Shown here in pieces: positions 54,360 to 62,982 of a stretch of DNA of 64,000 nucleotides. The stretch is from contig JANOVM010000020.1 of the NCBI GenBank assembly GCA_031417395.1, forward strand, positions 15,845-79,844. The letters run 5' to 3'. Numbering within the stretch: position 1 is the stretch's first letter; each line of letters opens with the position of its first letter. Origin of the DNA: JADKIH01 sp031417395. GTDB taxonomy: Bacteria > Bacteroidota > Bacteroidia > AKYH767-A > 2013-40CM-41-45. The notes beneath the pieces were generated by a model. That model had not been told where the DNA came from. It saw nothing but the letters and a program-made list of their open reading frames with translations, and did not search any database. A program made the position numbers and the translations under genes.

Positions 54360-54366
54360 TTTTTCA

Positions 54367-55290
54367 ATGAAAACAATTCTCGTAACGGGAAGCAATGGTC
54401 TGCTTGGACAAAAAATAATTTATGGACTAAGGAATCAGGAAGGGATTCGCTGTATTAGTACATCACGCGGTGAAAACCGTATGAAAGCTAAAGACGGTTA
54501 CGTTTACGAAACACTGGAGCTGACAGATGAATGTGCTCTTCAACAAATTGTTGAGAAGTATCGTCCCAATGTTATCATTAATACCGCTGCAATGACGAAC
54601 GTCGATGCCTGTGAATCGAAAAAGGAAGAAGCCTGGATGCAAAATGTAACGGTCGTTGAGAACCTTGTAAAAGTTTGCGAGAAGTATAACATCCATCTCG
54701 TTCACCTTTCCACTGATTTTGTTTTCAATGGAGAGAAAGGTCCTTACATAGAAACAGATGAGCCGGATCCGCAGAGTTATTATTCATTAACAAAGCTGGA
54801 AGGAGAAAAACGAATTGAAAAAAGTTCAATCTCCTGGGCAATATTGCGTACCATCATTATATATGGAGTAGTTGATGACAATAGCAGATCAAATGTTGTT
54901 TTGTGGGTCATTAATGCTTTGAAGAATAAAAAATCCATAACAGTAATTAATGATCAGTTTCGCTCTCCTACATTATCAGAAGATTTGGCTCAGGCATGCA
55001 TTGCCGCTGCTGTGGGAAAAAAAATAGGAATCTATCATGTATCCGGAAGAGAAGTAATGAATATACTTGACATTGCTTACATAGTAGCTGACTTTTTTGA
55101 ATTGGATTCATCGTATATAAAACCCATCAGTTCGAATGACCTCAACCAGCCTGCCAGGCGGCCTCCGGTTACCGGTTTTATTATTACGAAAGCTCAGAAA
55201 GAATTGGATTTTCATCCGATGACCTTTCTGGAAGGATTATCCTATTTAAAGAAACAGCTTGAATTGGTTGGAAGCAATGCATCAAAATGA
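54367..55290 (+). CDS. RmlD-like NAD(P)-dependent sugar-nucleotide reductase
   Basis: The 307-residue extended SDR protein has the glycine motif VTGSNGLLGQKI at the N terminus, the RmlD-type NTAAMTNVDACE and HLSTDFVFNG blocks, and the YYSLTKLEGE catalytic Tyr/Lys pair. In RmlD this reduces dTDP-4-dehydrorhamnose. No other rhamnose-pathway gene is near, so the exact sugar is unproven. It is packed after the channel gene (7 bases). Confidence 0.85.
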   Translation: MKTILVTGSNGLLGQKIIYGLRNQEGIRCISTSRGENRMKAKDGYVYETLELTDECALQQIVEKYRPNVIINTAAMTNVDACESKKEEAWMQNVTVVENLVKVCEKYNIHLVHLSTDFVFNGEKGPYIETDEPDPQSYYSLTKLEGEKRIEKSSISWAILRTIIIYGVVDDNSRSNVVLWVINALKNKKSITVINDQFRSPTLSEDLAQACIAAAVGKKIGIYHVSGREVMNILDIAYIVADFFELDSSYIKPISSNDLNQPARRPPVTGFIITKAQKELDFHPMTFLEGLSYLKKQLELVGSNASK

Positions 55291-55319
55291 TTTTCTTGAG
55301 GTGCCAATAGCGCTTCAGA

Positions 55320-56213
55320 ATGAAAAGAAAAAAAATCAAAACAGGGTGGCTGGAGTATTTCAACTTTTCAACCCGTGAAAGAAGGGGAGCCATATTTTTA
55401 GCAGCTATTTTATCGGTGCAGATTGTAGTGCTTTTTATATTAAAGAATGTTTCACACGATGTTCAACCGCCTAATGAAAAAATAATGCAGGCACTTATGC
55501 TGGCATTGACTTCAGATAATGTAAATGAACGATTAGCAGGTGATTCATCTGTCGAATCATCGGAAGTCGTTTTAGTGCCATTCAATCCCAATGAAATAAT
55601 CGATACCTCTATGCATGTTCCCGGATTGTCGAAAAAACAAATCAAGGTCATCAGTCATTATTTGTCGCGTGGAGGAAAATTTAGAATTAAAAATGATTTC
55701 AGAAAAATGTATTGCATTAAAGAAGCTGAGTTTAACACTCTCAAGCCCTATATACAGCTTCCGGATACATTTGAGAATCATAAAAACGAAAATAAAAAAA
55801 GCGTTGTCAAACCATCCCTTGTTGATATAGGAAGTATTGACTCAACGGGCTTGCTTGTCATTCGCGGTATCGGTCCTGTTTTTGCTTCACGGATAGTGAA
55901 ATTCAGGGAAAAACTTGGCGGATTCTATTCCATTGAACAACTCAAAGAAGTTTGGGGTATTACAGATTCAGTTTATCAGAGTTTATTACCAACCATTTCA
56001 TTAAAGGATACGATTCCTTTTCGATTCATCTACTTAAATACTGATTCTTTTGCCGTCCTGGCATCCCATCCATATTTAAAAGGTAAAATCGCAGGATTGA
56101 TTTGTAAATTCAGGAAACACCATCCCTTTAATTCAATAGAAGAGTTAAAACAACTTCCCTTGATAACCGATGAAAACTTCCGTAAACTTGCACCCTATAT
56201 TAAAACAGAATAG
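55320..56213 (+). CDS. Helix-hairpin-helix (ComEA-like) membrane-anchored protein
   Basis: The 297-residue protein has a single N-terminal hydrophobic helix (about 20-42) after a basic tail. Three helix-hairpin-helix type modules follow: NEIIDTSMHVPGLSKKQIKVISHYLSRG, the central SIDSTGLLVIRGIGPVFASRIVKFREKLGGF (clear ComEA-like HhH), and LNTDSFAVLASHPYLKGKIAGLICKFRKHHPF. HhH modules bind DNA. It resembles ComEA-like proteins, possibly periplasmic DNA receptors. No other competence gene is nearby. Confidence 0.87.
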   Translation: MKRKKIKTGWLEYFNFSTRERRGAIFLAAILSVQIVVLFILKNVSHDVQPPNEKIMQALMLALTSDNVNERLAGDSSVESSEVVLVPFNPNEIIDTSMHVPGLSKKQIKVISHYLSRGGKFRIKNDFRKMYCIKEAEFNTLKPYIQLPDTFENHKNENKKSVVKPSLVDIGSIDSTGLLVIRGIGPVFASRIVKFREKLGGFYSIEQLKEVWGITDSVYQSLLPTISLKDTIPFRFIYLNTDSFAVLASHPYLKGKIAGLICKFRKHHPFNSIEELKQLPLITDENFRKLAPYIKTE

Positions 56214-56291
56214 AACTTTAGCAAACAGCTAAATTCGAGAAATTCAATTTTATTTATGAATCACACAGATACTAAAAGAGAGATAAACACG

Positions 56292-57431
56292 ATGGATTTC
56301 AGTCAGACTGAGAATCAAAAAATGATTGCAGAGACAATTCGTCGATTTGCAGAAACTTCCATACGTCCGGAAATGATGGTTTGGGATGAAGCACAAATTT
56401 TCCCCATAGATCTTTTTAAGAAAATGGGAGAATTAGGATTGATGGGCATTCTTGTTCCAACAGAATACCATGGATCGGGTTTGGGTTATCTGGAATATGT
56501 TACGGCTATTGTAGAGGTTTCCAAAGTATGTGGTTCCATTGGCCTTTCTATGGCTGCGCATAATTCACTTTGTACAGGACATATTATGCAATTCGGTAAT
56601 GAAGAGCAAAAAATAAAATATCTTCCCAAACTCGCTACCGGTGAATGGATTGGCGCCTGGGGTCTTACAGAAGCCAATACAGGAAGTGATGCCATGCGCA
56701 TGCGTTGCGTAGCTAAACAAGATGGTGATTACTGGATTCTCAATGGTGCTAAAAATTGGATTACTCATGGAATCAGTGGTCAGGTAGCTGTAGTTTTGGC
56801 GCGTACCGGTGAACTTCTTGATTCCAATGGAATTACTGCTTTTGTTGTTGAACGCAGTACACCCGGTTTTAAAGGTGGAAAAAAAGAAAATAAATTAGGA
56901 ATGAGGGCCTCTGAAACATCAGAAATGATTTTCCAGGATTGCCGGGTACATAAAAGTCAGGTTTTGGGAAATGTTGGTGAAGGATTTAAACAGGCAATGA
57001 AAGTGCTTGATGGGGGAAGGATTTCGATAGCGGCTCTTTCTCTTGGCATTGCAAAAGGTGCTTTCGAAGCCGCCGTAAAATATTCCAAAGAAAGAGAACA
57101 ATTTGGTAAACCAATAGCTGAATTTCAGGCAATTGCCTTTAAAATTGCCGATATGGCCACTAAAATTGAGGCTTCTGAATTGCTCATTTTACAAGCGGCT
57201 AACCTTAAAAATAATCATCAAAAATGCACGAAGGAAAGCGCTTTTGCTAAATATTATGCTTCTGAAGTTTGTGTTCAGGTTTCTACAGAAGCTGTTCAGA
57301 TTTTCGGTGGTTATGGCTATACTAAAGACTTCCCCGTAGAGAAATTTTACAGGGATTCAAAGCTTTGCACAATTGGCGAAGGAACCAGTGAAATACAGAA
57401 GTTAGTTATTTCAAGGGAAATTTTAAAATAA
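56292..57431 (+). CDS. Acyl-CoA dehydrogenase
   Basis: The 379-residue protein has the full acyl-CoA dehydrogenase fold: GAWGLTEANTGSDAMRMR with the FAD-binding site, GAKNWITHG, the KENKLGMRASETSEMIFQDC block, YSKEREQFGKPIAEFQ, and the C-terminal VQIFGGYGYTKDFPVEKFYRD with GTSEIQKLVISREI. The exact chain length is not fixed. A longer start at ATG 56256 would add 12 residues; the MDFSQTENQKMI start matches family N termini better. It passes electrons to ETF. Confidence 0.93.
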   Translation: MDFSQTENQKMIAETIRRFAETSIRPEMMVWDEAQIFPIDLFKKMGELGLMGILVPTEYHGSGLGYLEYVTAIVEVSKVCGSIGLSMAAHNSLCTGHIMQFGNEEQKIKYLPKLATGEWIGAWGLTEANTGSDAMRMRCVAKQDGDYWILNGAKNWITHGISGQVAVVLARTGELLDSNGITAFVVERSTPGFKGGKKENKLGMRASETSEMIFQDCRVHKSQVLGNVGEGFKQAMKVLDGGRISIAALSLGIAKGAFEAAVKYSKEREQFGKPIAEFQAIAFKIADMATKIEASELLILQAANLKNNHQKCTKESAFAKYYASEVCVQVSTEAVQIFGGYGYTKDFPVEKFYRDSKLCTIGEGTSEIQKLVISREILK

Positions 57432-57462
57432 TTTGCAAATATTCAAAAAAAGCGTATTTTTG
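57432..57462 (+). promoter_or_regulatory. Consensus Bacteroidota promoter for rpsU
   Basis: TTTG at 57432-57435 is followed by exactly 19 bases and TATTTTTG at 57455-57462. Both boxes match the Bacteroidota consensus TTTG-N19-TAnnTTTG. The predicted start at about 57469 gives a leader of roughly 16 bases before the rpsU ATG. The -33 box begins at the base after the acyl-CoA dehydrogenase stop. Confidence 0.88.
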
Positions 57463-57484
57463 CAACCCTAATCGAAAAAATGCA

Positions 57485-57679
57485 ATGATTATAGTTCCAA
57501 TTAAAGAAAATGAGTCAATTGACAAGGCTCTAAAAAAATTCAAGAAGAAATTTGAGCGCACAGGTGTTGTGCGTGAATTGCGTCGCCGTCAAACCTATGA
57601 AAAACCTTCAGTGGAACGTCGTCAGCTGGTCATCAAAGCGAAATACCGCGATATGTTGAGACGCACAAACGTACTTTAA
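57485..57679 (+). CDS. rpsU: 30S ribosomal protein bS21
   Basis: The 64-residue protein bS21 begins MIIVPIKENESIDKALKKFKKK and has the basic VRELRRRQTYEKPSVER helix. The tail AKYRDMLRRTNVL is typical of Bacteroidota members. In this phylum bS21 helps hide the anti-Shine-Dalgarno part of 16S rRNA. No Shine-Dalgarno is seen before its ATG (AATCGAAAAAATGCAATG), so the SD-based autoregulation described for rpsU in some Bacteroidota has no visible basis here. A terminator follows at 57761. Confidence 0.98.
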   Translation: MIIVPIKENESIDKALKKFKKKFERTGVVRELRRRQTYEKPSVERRQLVIKAKYRDMLRRTNVL

Positions 57680-57760
57680 TATTTTCAGTAGAATAAAATA
57701 AACAGTATCTTTACTTACATATAACCCCAGGGTTTAATGTTAGTAAGCATCAAGAAATCT

Positions 57761-57803
57761 AAAGAAGAAAAATAATGCTTAGGCATTTTTTTTCTTCTTT
57801 TTT
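57761..57803 (+). terminator. Terminator between rpsU and xer
   Basis: An 18-base arm (57761-57778) pairs with 57783-57800 at 17 of 18 positions around a TTAG loop. The lower right arm is T-rich. It should stop rpsU transcripts. The first possible xer ATG (57775) lies inside the left arm, so it is unlikely to be the true start. Confidence 0.85.
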
Positions 57804-57807
57804 ATTT

Positions 57808-58686
57808 ATGGATATTAAGAGTTTCATTCAATACATTCGTTACGAAAAGAGATTTTCTCCCAATACAGTCCTTGCATATGAAAAGGACCTGGAGCAATTT
57901 TTTATTTTTCAGAAGGACCTTTATGAAACCGAAGATCCTGCATCCATAACTCATTCAATGGTTCGTTCCTGGATCGTAGATCTGATGGAGAAAAAAATCA
58001 GCTCACGTTCCGTTAACCGGAAACTTACTACGTTAAAAACATTTTACAAATTTCTTTTGCGGCAGGGCTTGGTTACATCGAATCCATTGCTAAAAGTAAT
58101 ATCTCCAAAAACATCGAAACGATTGCCTGTCTTTGTCGACGAATCGAATATGGATTTGCTTTTTACAAGCACTGATTTTGGCAATGGTTTCTCCGATGTC
58201 CGCGATAAACTAATTCTCGAAATTTTTTATGCCACCGGTATGAGGCTTTCAGAACTCGTTGGACTGGAGGACGGAAGCGTAAACGTCTTTGAGTGCCAGT
58301 TCAAAGTTTTGGGAAAAAGAAACAAAGAAAGGATTATTCCGTTTACTAAAAAGCTGAAAGAATTAATAGAAGAATACTTGCAAATAAGAAAAGACATTAC
58401 CCCAAAAGCTCCTGCATTTTTTATTACGGATAAGGGAAAAAAAATGTATGCCAAACTTGTGTACCGGATTGTTACCCATCGATTGGGAGAAGTAACAACT
58501 CTTGAAAAGAAAAGTCCGCACGTTTTGCGTCATACATTTGCAACCCACATGCTGAACAGGGGTGCCGATATTAACAGTGTAAAAGAATTATTAGGTCATG
58601 CGAATCTGAGTGCTACTCAGGTTTACACGCACAATACAATTGATAAGTTAAAACAAGTTTATAAACAAGCTCATCCACGGGCATAA
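57808..58686 (+). CDS. Tyrosine recombinase XerC/XerD
   Basis: Xer recombinases resolve chromosome dimers at dif. The 292-residue protein has an N-terminal SAM-like core-binding domain (FIQYIRYEKRFSPNTVLAYEKDL, then VNRKLTTLKTFYKFL). The catalytic domain has R146 (GMRLSEL), H238 and R241 (HVLRHTFATHM), H264 (LLGHANLSAT) and nucleophile Y273 (QVYTH). I start at ATG 57808, since the alternative 57775 ATG lies within the terminator stem. It is in the rpsU-xer-hpf order known in Bacteroidota. XerC versus XerD cannot be settled from one copy. Confidence 0.93.
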   Translation: MDIKSFIQYIRYEKRFSPNTVLAYEKDLEQFFIFQKDLYETEDPASITHSMVRSWIVDLMEKKISSRSVNRKLTTLKTFYKFLLRQGLVTSNPLLKVISPKTSKRLPVFVDESNMDLLFTSTDFGNGFSDVRDKLILEIFYATGMRLSELVGLEDGSVNVFECQFKVLGKRNKERIIPFTKKLKELIEEYLQIRKDITPKAPAFFITDKGKKMYAKLVYRIVTHRLGEVTTLEKKSPHVLRHTFATHMLNRGADINSVKELLGHANLSATQVYTHNTIDKLKQVYKQAHPRA

Positions 58687-58693
58687 ATTTTTC

Positions 58694-58699
58694 AGGAGG
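58694..58699 (+). promoter_or_regulatory. Shine-Dalgarno AGGAGG before hpf
   Basis: A perfect AGGAGG lies 6 bases before the hpf ATG. Most genes here have no such motif, as expected for a phylum in which the anti-SD is occluded, so this site stands out. Confidence 0.8.
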
Positions 58700-58705
58700 G
58701 ATTAT

Positions 58706-59005
58706 ATGAAAATAAGAGTTCAATCCATACATTTTGATGCAGACAACAAGCTGCTGGAGTTTATTCAGGAAAAAGTTGACAAACTAATACACTTCTATGA
58801 TCATATCATAGGAGGAGAAGTTATTCTAAAACTTGATAAGGCCAGTAACATGAAGAATAAAATTGTTCAGATTCTGATTCAGATTCCGGGCAATGATCTT
58901 ATAGCGAAAGAACAATGCAAAACATTCGAAGAAGCAACGGATTTATGCATGGAAACGCTTTCAAGGCAAATCAAAAAACATAAGGAAAAGCTGCGCGGAA
59001 TCTGA
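58706..59005 (+). CDS. hpf: Ribosome hibernation promoting factor (HPF/RaiA-type, short)
   Basis: The 99-residue protein matches the N-terminal HPF/RaiA fold: MKIRVQSIHFDADNKLLEFIQEKVDKLIHFYDHIIGGEVIL, then KNKIVQILIQIPGNDLIAKEQCKTFEEATDLCMETLSRQI. The long-type C-terminal dimerisation domain is missing, so it is the short form. It binds the 30S decoding region and causes hibernation. It follows xer by 19 bases and has an unusually strong ribosome-binding site. Confidence 0.94.
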   Translation: MKIRVQSIHFDADNKLLEFIQEKVDKLIHFYDHIIGGEVILKLDKASNMKNKIVQILIQIPGNDLIAKEQCKTFEEATDLCMETLSRQIKKHKEKLRGI

Positions 59006-59078
59006 TACTTTGTGTAAGATTCAGCATTTTTTTAACCAACTTCGCTCAAAGCGAAACGTATGGTTATTATTACCCATT

Positions 59079-60482
59079 ATGAGAAGTATCATTGGTTTAT
59101 TTTTCGTATTATTTTTGGGATCCGACTGTATTTACGGTCAGGAAGCTGCTTTATTTCCAACCTATAAGAAAACAGTTGTAAGTTTCAGAGATACCGTTAA
59201 AATGAACTTTATCAGCGATTCGTCCATTTATACGTATGGATGGGATACTCTTCCTCAAGCAATATTCTGGAGAAAAGTAATTAACCTGACCAATGACACC
59301 TGTATTATTAACATAGCCAATTGCAGAAAACCCGTAGATAAAATTACCCGGTCAATTTGGATGAATCAAAGCGAGCCGGAAAGGAATTGTTTTAAAGACA
59401 GCATATGCAGAATCTATGGACTCGAGACGAATACAGAGTTAAACATTACAGCCGGTAAGGATGAATTTTACGAGGTAAAAAAAGTTTTACCTGAGATCAA
59501 TAAAGCCATTCGTGTTTTTAAAAATAATCAATGCGATCCCTGGTATGCACAAGCTATTTTGCTTATTGAAAGTCCGGGAAAAGTAAAAGCTAAATCATCC
59601 GTTGGAGCCAATGGCCCTTTCCAGCTAATGAAATCTGTTGCCATGAAGTATGGTTTGAGGGTAAACCGCAAGATTGATGAAAGGATTATTCCTGAAAAGG
59701 CGGCCCGTGCGGCTTCTTTATTGCTCACGAAATCCTGTATTCCCAGCATAAAGAATTACCTCATTGAGCACAACATCGCCTATAAAGAAACAGATCTGTG
59801 GTTCCGTTTGTTGGTATTGCATGCTTATCATGCCGGCGCAGGCAATATTCGTTGCGTATTGAATGAAATAAATCCAACGCAGGGAGGAATTGAATTATTT
59901 CAGAAAATCTGGCAGACTACCTGCGGAGGTTTTAAAAATGAATCGCAGAATTATTCACAGATAGCCATCGCTTCTCTCATAAATTTTGATCACTTAGTCC
60001 ATCAATACGGTGATACTGTTTTCCTTGTTGAAGGCGATAGAATCTACCGCGATTATTCAAGGAAGTCACTTAAACTATACAATTCATACGAATTTCTCAA
60101 CCGCTGCCTTGCCGCTTATGAGAATGATTTTCTTGACGATGTAATTCCATATGATTATTTTATGAAAAAGGTTACCCTTATTCGAAAAGAGTATGCACGA
60201 ATTGCCAAGCAAATAGCAAAATCCGATAATGAAGTTGCTCTAAGAAAATACCCTTCTTCCGAAGAGCATTTAACCATGCTTGCTTCAAACCTAACCCGCC
60301 GCCAACGGTTTGAAGATGCAATAAGTCTGCTAAAGTTAAATCTTGACATTTATCCCGAATCGACTTCCTCACTCGATAGCATTGCGCGATTATACAGGCT
60401 AACAGGCAATAAAAAAAATGCTGACTTATACAGCAATAAAGCCGGAGCCCTGGTAAAAGAAGGTGTTAAAAATAATGACTAG
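59079..60482 (+). CDS. Lytic transglycosylase (SLT domain) with C-terminal TPR-like region
   Basis: The 467-residue protein has a signal peptide (IIGLFFVLFLGSDCIYGQE). The SLT lysozyme-like domain covers about 145-265, with the catalytic Glu E164 in LLIESPGKVKAKSSVGANGPFQLM and the LHAYHAGAGNIR block. The end has a tetratricopeptide-like pattern (LTRRQRFEDAISLLKLNL, then IARLYRLTGNKKNADLY). It cleaves the MurNAc-GlcNAc bond of peptidoglycan. The frame could start at TTG 59010; ATG 59079 just before the signal peptide is preferred. The first 110 mature residues are unusual. Confidence 0.88.
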   Translation: MRSIIGLFFVLFLGSDCIYGQEAALFPTYKKTVVSFRDTVKMNFISDSSIYTYGWDTLPQAIFWRKVINLTNDTCIINIANCRKPVDKITRSIWMNQSEPERNCFKDSICRIYGLETNTELNITAGKDEFYEVKKVLPEINKAIRVFKNNQCDPWYAQAILLIESPGKVKAKSSVGANGPFQLMKSVAMKYGLRVNRKIDERIIPEKAARAASLLLTKSCIPSIKNYLIEHNIAYKETDLWFRLLVLHAYHAGAGNIRCVLNEINPTQGGIELFQKIWQTTCGGFKNESQNYSQIAIASLINFDHLVHQYGDTVFLVEGDRIYRDYSRKSLKLYNSYEFLNRCLAAYENDFLDDVIPYDYFMKKVTLIRKEYARIAKQIAKSDNEVALRKYPSSEEHLTMLASNLTRRQRFEDAISLLKLNLDIYPESTSSLDSIARLYRLTGNKKNADLYSNKAGALVKEGVKNND

Positions 60483-60487
60483 AACTT

Positions 60488-60518
60488 TTTTCTACCAATA
60501 GGAATTATCCTACTTTTG
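60488..60518 (+). promoter_or_regulatory. Candidate promoter for the gene at 60538
   Basis: TTTT (60488-60491), then 19 bases, then TACTTTTG (60511-60518) fits TTTG-N19-TAnnTTTG with one mismatch in the -33 box. The transcript would begin about 13 bases before the ATG. Confidence 0.6.
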
Positions 60519-60537
60519 AGTTCGTTTATTTCTATCC

Positions 60538-62961
60538 ATGAATTTTAGAAGAGTTTTATTAGGGATTCTGTTTTTTCTCTCTTGCCAAACTTCATTTGCT
60601 CAGGTTACATTATTAAGCCTTAAAAGTGATTTGGAGCAACTCTCAAGCGATACTTTCTGGATAAACCAATCCACACGTATAAGAGGGGAAGCATTTTCGG
60701 GAAATTATTTTTCTTCTGCGGATTCGATCGTGCCCTATAGCTTCGGGTATACGGGATCGTTTCCTAAAATATGTCAGGATATGAATCTAAATTTAATAAT
60801 CAAATCAAAAGTTCGGATAAGCCCTACTGCGAAAAATGCATGTATTGTTATATCTGTTTCTTTTGGCGATTCAACTGTTTTATGGAAGGGATTCGATATT
60901 CCGGAGTCTTTAAGGAAAAACTCTTCCTGGTCGGAATCTAAAAATGAAATAAACATACCACGGTCATTAACAAATACGCATACAACATTGTCCGTTTACC
61001 TATGGAATAAGGACAATGCCGGAACTATTGATTTGGATGATTTTCAAATTGATTTTACTGAAATGACTCTTCCTTCCTTTCTTCCAAAAGGTGTTTTTCA
61101 GGAAGAGAATAATTCAGGATGGGTGAAAATGTCTGCTACAAAAAGTTTTAACCTTTTCTATAATAAGGAAGATGGTAATGTAAAATTGTTAACTACAAAA
61201 GGGGATACCATTTTTAAGTCTATTGACCTGGTTTCAGAATGGGAAAACCCGAAAAATGAAATAGAGCAATCGTGGGCGTATCGCTTAAATTTAAATAACG
61301 ATTCATCGACGGAAGAAGGAATGTATTTTCGTTTTTCTGCCAGGAATAAAGTTACTGAAAATAAGTTATTGATATTAGTTGGAAATGATGGTAGAATCAA
61401 TTTTACGGTAAATACTTCTTTTCTTCAACCCGTTAATTTATACAGGCATTCCGTTTGCCTGGGATATGCATTGCCCTTAAAGGAAGTTGAACGTAAAAAT
61501 AAAGTTGCCGATACGACAAATTTTCAAAAGGAATATTGGCTCAATAAGGAAGGATTCATTCTTTCCAATGAAAATGTAACGGTTGTAATGTATCGTCCCA
61601 AGGAAGTTTCATCCATTCAGCTGGATGTAACAAACAGAACAGCCTTTCTTAACCTTGATTTTGCTCATGATCATCCCTTGCTGCATTTTCCTTTGATGAA
61701 TAGGAGTATTGGTAAATTCGATAATCATTCATCTTCCGTCATTAATATAAAGGATACTCTTCAGGGATCGTTTGAATTATATACTTCCGTGAATACAGTA
61801 AAATTACCAAGATTACTTTCTAGTCCTTTTGGTTATCTGTCGTCAGTAATTTGGACGGAGCATGCCGACTACACGGATATTCGTACTAACAAAGCTGTTT
61901 ATTATGGCTCTGAACTAATAAACCGCCCCGATCAGGCAATAGGGGGTTTTGTAAAATACAATATACCGGTTACAAAAAGTATTTTCTATTCAAATCCTGA
62001 TAAGGTTGACAATTCCGAAAAAGCTAAATTCATGCCCGGACCCGAAGCAAGTTATAAAGAATCACCTGAGTTTAAAGTTTTCCTGAAGCAGCTCCATGAA
62101 AGCGGATATGAAATTTGTCTGCATACTCCCGATCACTATACAGCAAATCGAAAACTCCTTGAAGAAGCAATGGATGTCATGCACAAAGAATTTACACCTG
62201 TTTCGTGGATTGATCATGGATACGATAACGGTGTAAAAAGTAACAGGGAGGATCTTATGTGTGATGGTTTAGATACCACTAGCAAATGGTATTCAGCTGA
62301 TTTGTGGAAAAAATACGGATTGAAATATTTCTGGAATTCGTATTATGAAGATTCCGGAATATATTCTGCTTATTCTTACAATTCATATTTTTCTCTCCCG
62401 TATTCCGACTGGGGTGATGCTTTTCCAACGCTTGCCTATTGGAGAAATAAAAGAACAGCTAATATTGTTCATTGGGGAACAATGAATACACTTGATTTGC
62501 CGGATGGAAATTTGTGGTCGTATCTTTTTAGCGATGAAAGACTGACGGATATGCTAAAGAACAAAACCGATATTATTATTCATTGTTACCCTGCGCGTGT
62601 TGATTCGACAAATGGATTTTATATTTTTAAAGATAATGTTGCAGTTGCAAATTCTGATTTTAATACTGCCTTAAATAAATTAGCTTCCTATAGGAATGAC
62701 TCAAAAATCTGGCTTACGACAATTCGTCAATGCCTGGATTACAGACTATTGCTTGAAGGAATTGAAATGAAAATTTTATCCGATGGCAAAATACAATTGC
62801 ACAATACAAACAAGGCAGCTATTAATGGACTTACGTTAGCAGCATATGCCGAAGAGGTAAGTGCAGGAAAAAAATCGCTGGAGACAAAAAAAATAAATGG
62901 AGAACTGTTATTCTGGTTTGATTTATCGGCCGGAGAGATTATTCAGTTAACTTTAAAATAA
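60538..62961 (+). CDS. Large exported protein, possible deacetylase/glycosidase-like fold
   Basis: The 807-residue protein has a signal peptide (LGILFFLSCQTSFAQ). A beta-rich N-terminal half is followed by an alpha/beta half with acid/His blocks WTEHADYTD (E441, H442, D444, D447), LHTPDHYT (H529, D532, H533) and WIDHGYDNG (D559, H560). Such spacing recalls NodB-type polysaccharide deacetylases (Asp and paired His at the strand ends), but no exact signature is met. No T9SS tail is visible. Its place between a lytic transglycosylase and MtgA supports a role in cell-wall glycans, which is inference. The gene has its own candidate promoter. Confidence 0.7.
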   Translation: MNFRRVLLGILFFLSCQTSFAQVTLLSLKSDLEQLSSDTFWINQSTRIRGEAFSGNYFSSADSIVPYSFGYTGSFPKICQDMNLNLIIKSKVRISPTAKNACIVISVSFGDSTVLWKGFDIPESLRKNSSWSESKNEINIPRSLTNTHTTLSVYLWNKDNAGTIDLDDFQIDFTEMTLPSFLPKGVFQEENNSGWVKMSATKSFNLFYNKEDGNVKLLTTKGDTIFKSIDLVSEWENPKNEIEQSWAYRLNLNNDSSTEEGMYFRFSARNKVTENKLLILVGNDGRINFTVNTSFLQPVNLYRHSVCLGYALPLKEVERKNKVADTTNFQKEYWLNKEGFILSNENVTVVMYRPKEVSSIQLDVTNRTAFLNLDFAHDHPLLHFPLMNRSIGKFDNHSSSVINIKDTLQGSFELYTSVNTVKLPRLLSSPFGYLSSVIWTEHADYTDIRTNKAVYYGSELINRPDQAIGGFVKYNIPVTKSIFYSNPDKVDNSEKAKFMPGPEASYKESPEFKVFLKQLHESGYEICLHTPDHYTANRKLLEEAMDVMHKEFTPVSWIDHGYDNGVKSNREDLMCDGLDTTSKWYSADLWKKYGLKYFWNSYYEDSGIYSAYSYNSYFSLPYSDWGDAFPTLAYWRNKRTANIVHWGTMNTLDLPDGNLWSYLFSDERLTDMLKNKTDIIIHCYPARVDSTNGFYIFKDNVAVANSDFNTALNKLASYRNDSKIWLTTIRQCLDYRLLLEGIEMKILSDGKIQLHNTNKAAINGLTLAAYAEEVSAGKKSLETKKINGELLFWFDLSAGEIIQLTLK

Positions 62962-62982
62962 TCAGTTCACGAAAGTAAAGCG

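Noticed and set aside
57775..57807. Upstream ATG of the xer gene as the true start
   Set aside because: This ATG lies within the left arm of the rpsU terminator hairpin, and the added residues (mostly Phe and Ser) do not match Xer N termini.
59005..59078. tRNA and tuf genes after hpf, as in many Bacteroidota
   Set aside because: The bases after hpf hold only the leader of the transglycosylase gene. No tRNA fold or tuf sequence is present, so that synteny is broken here.
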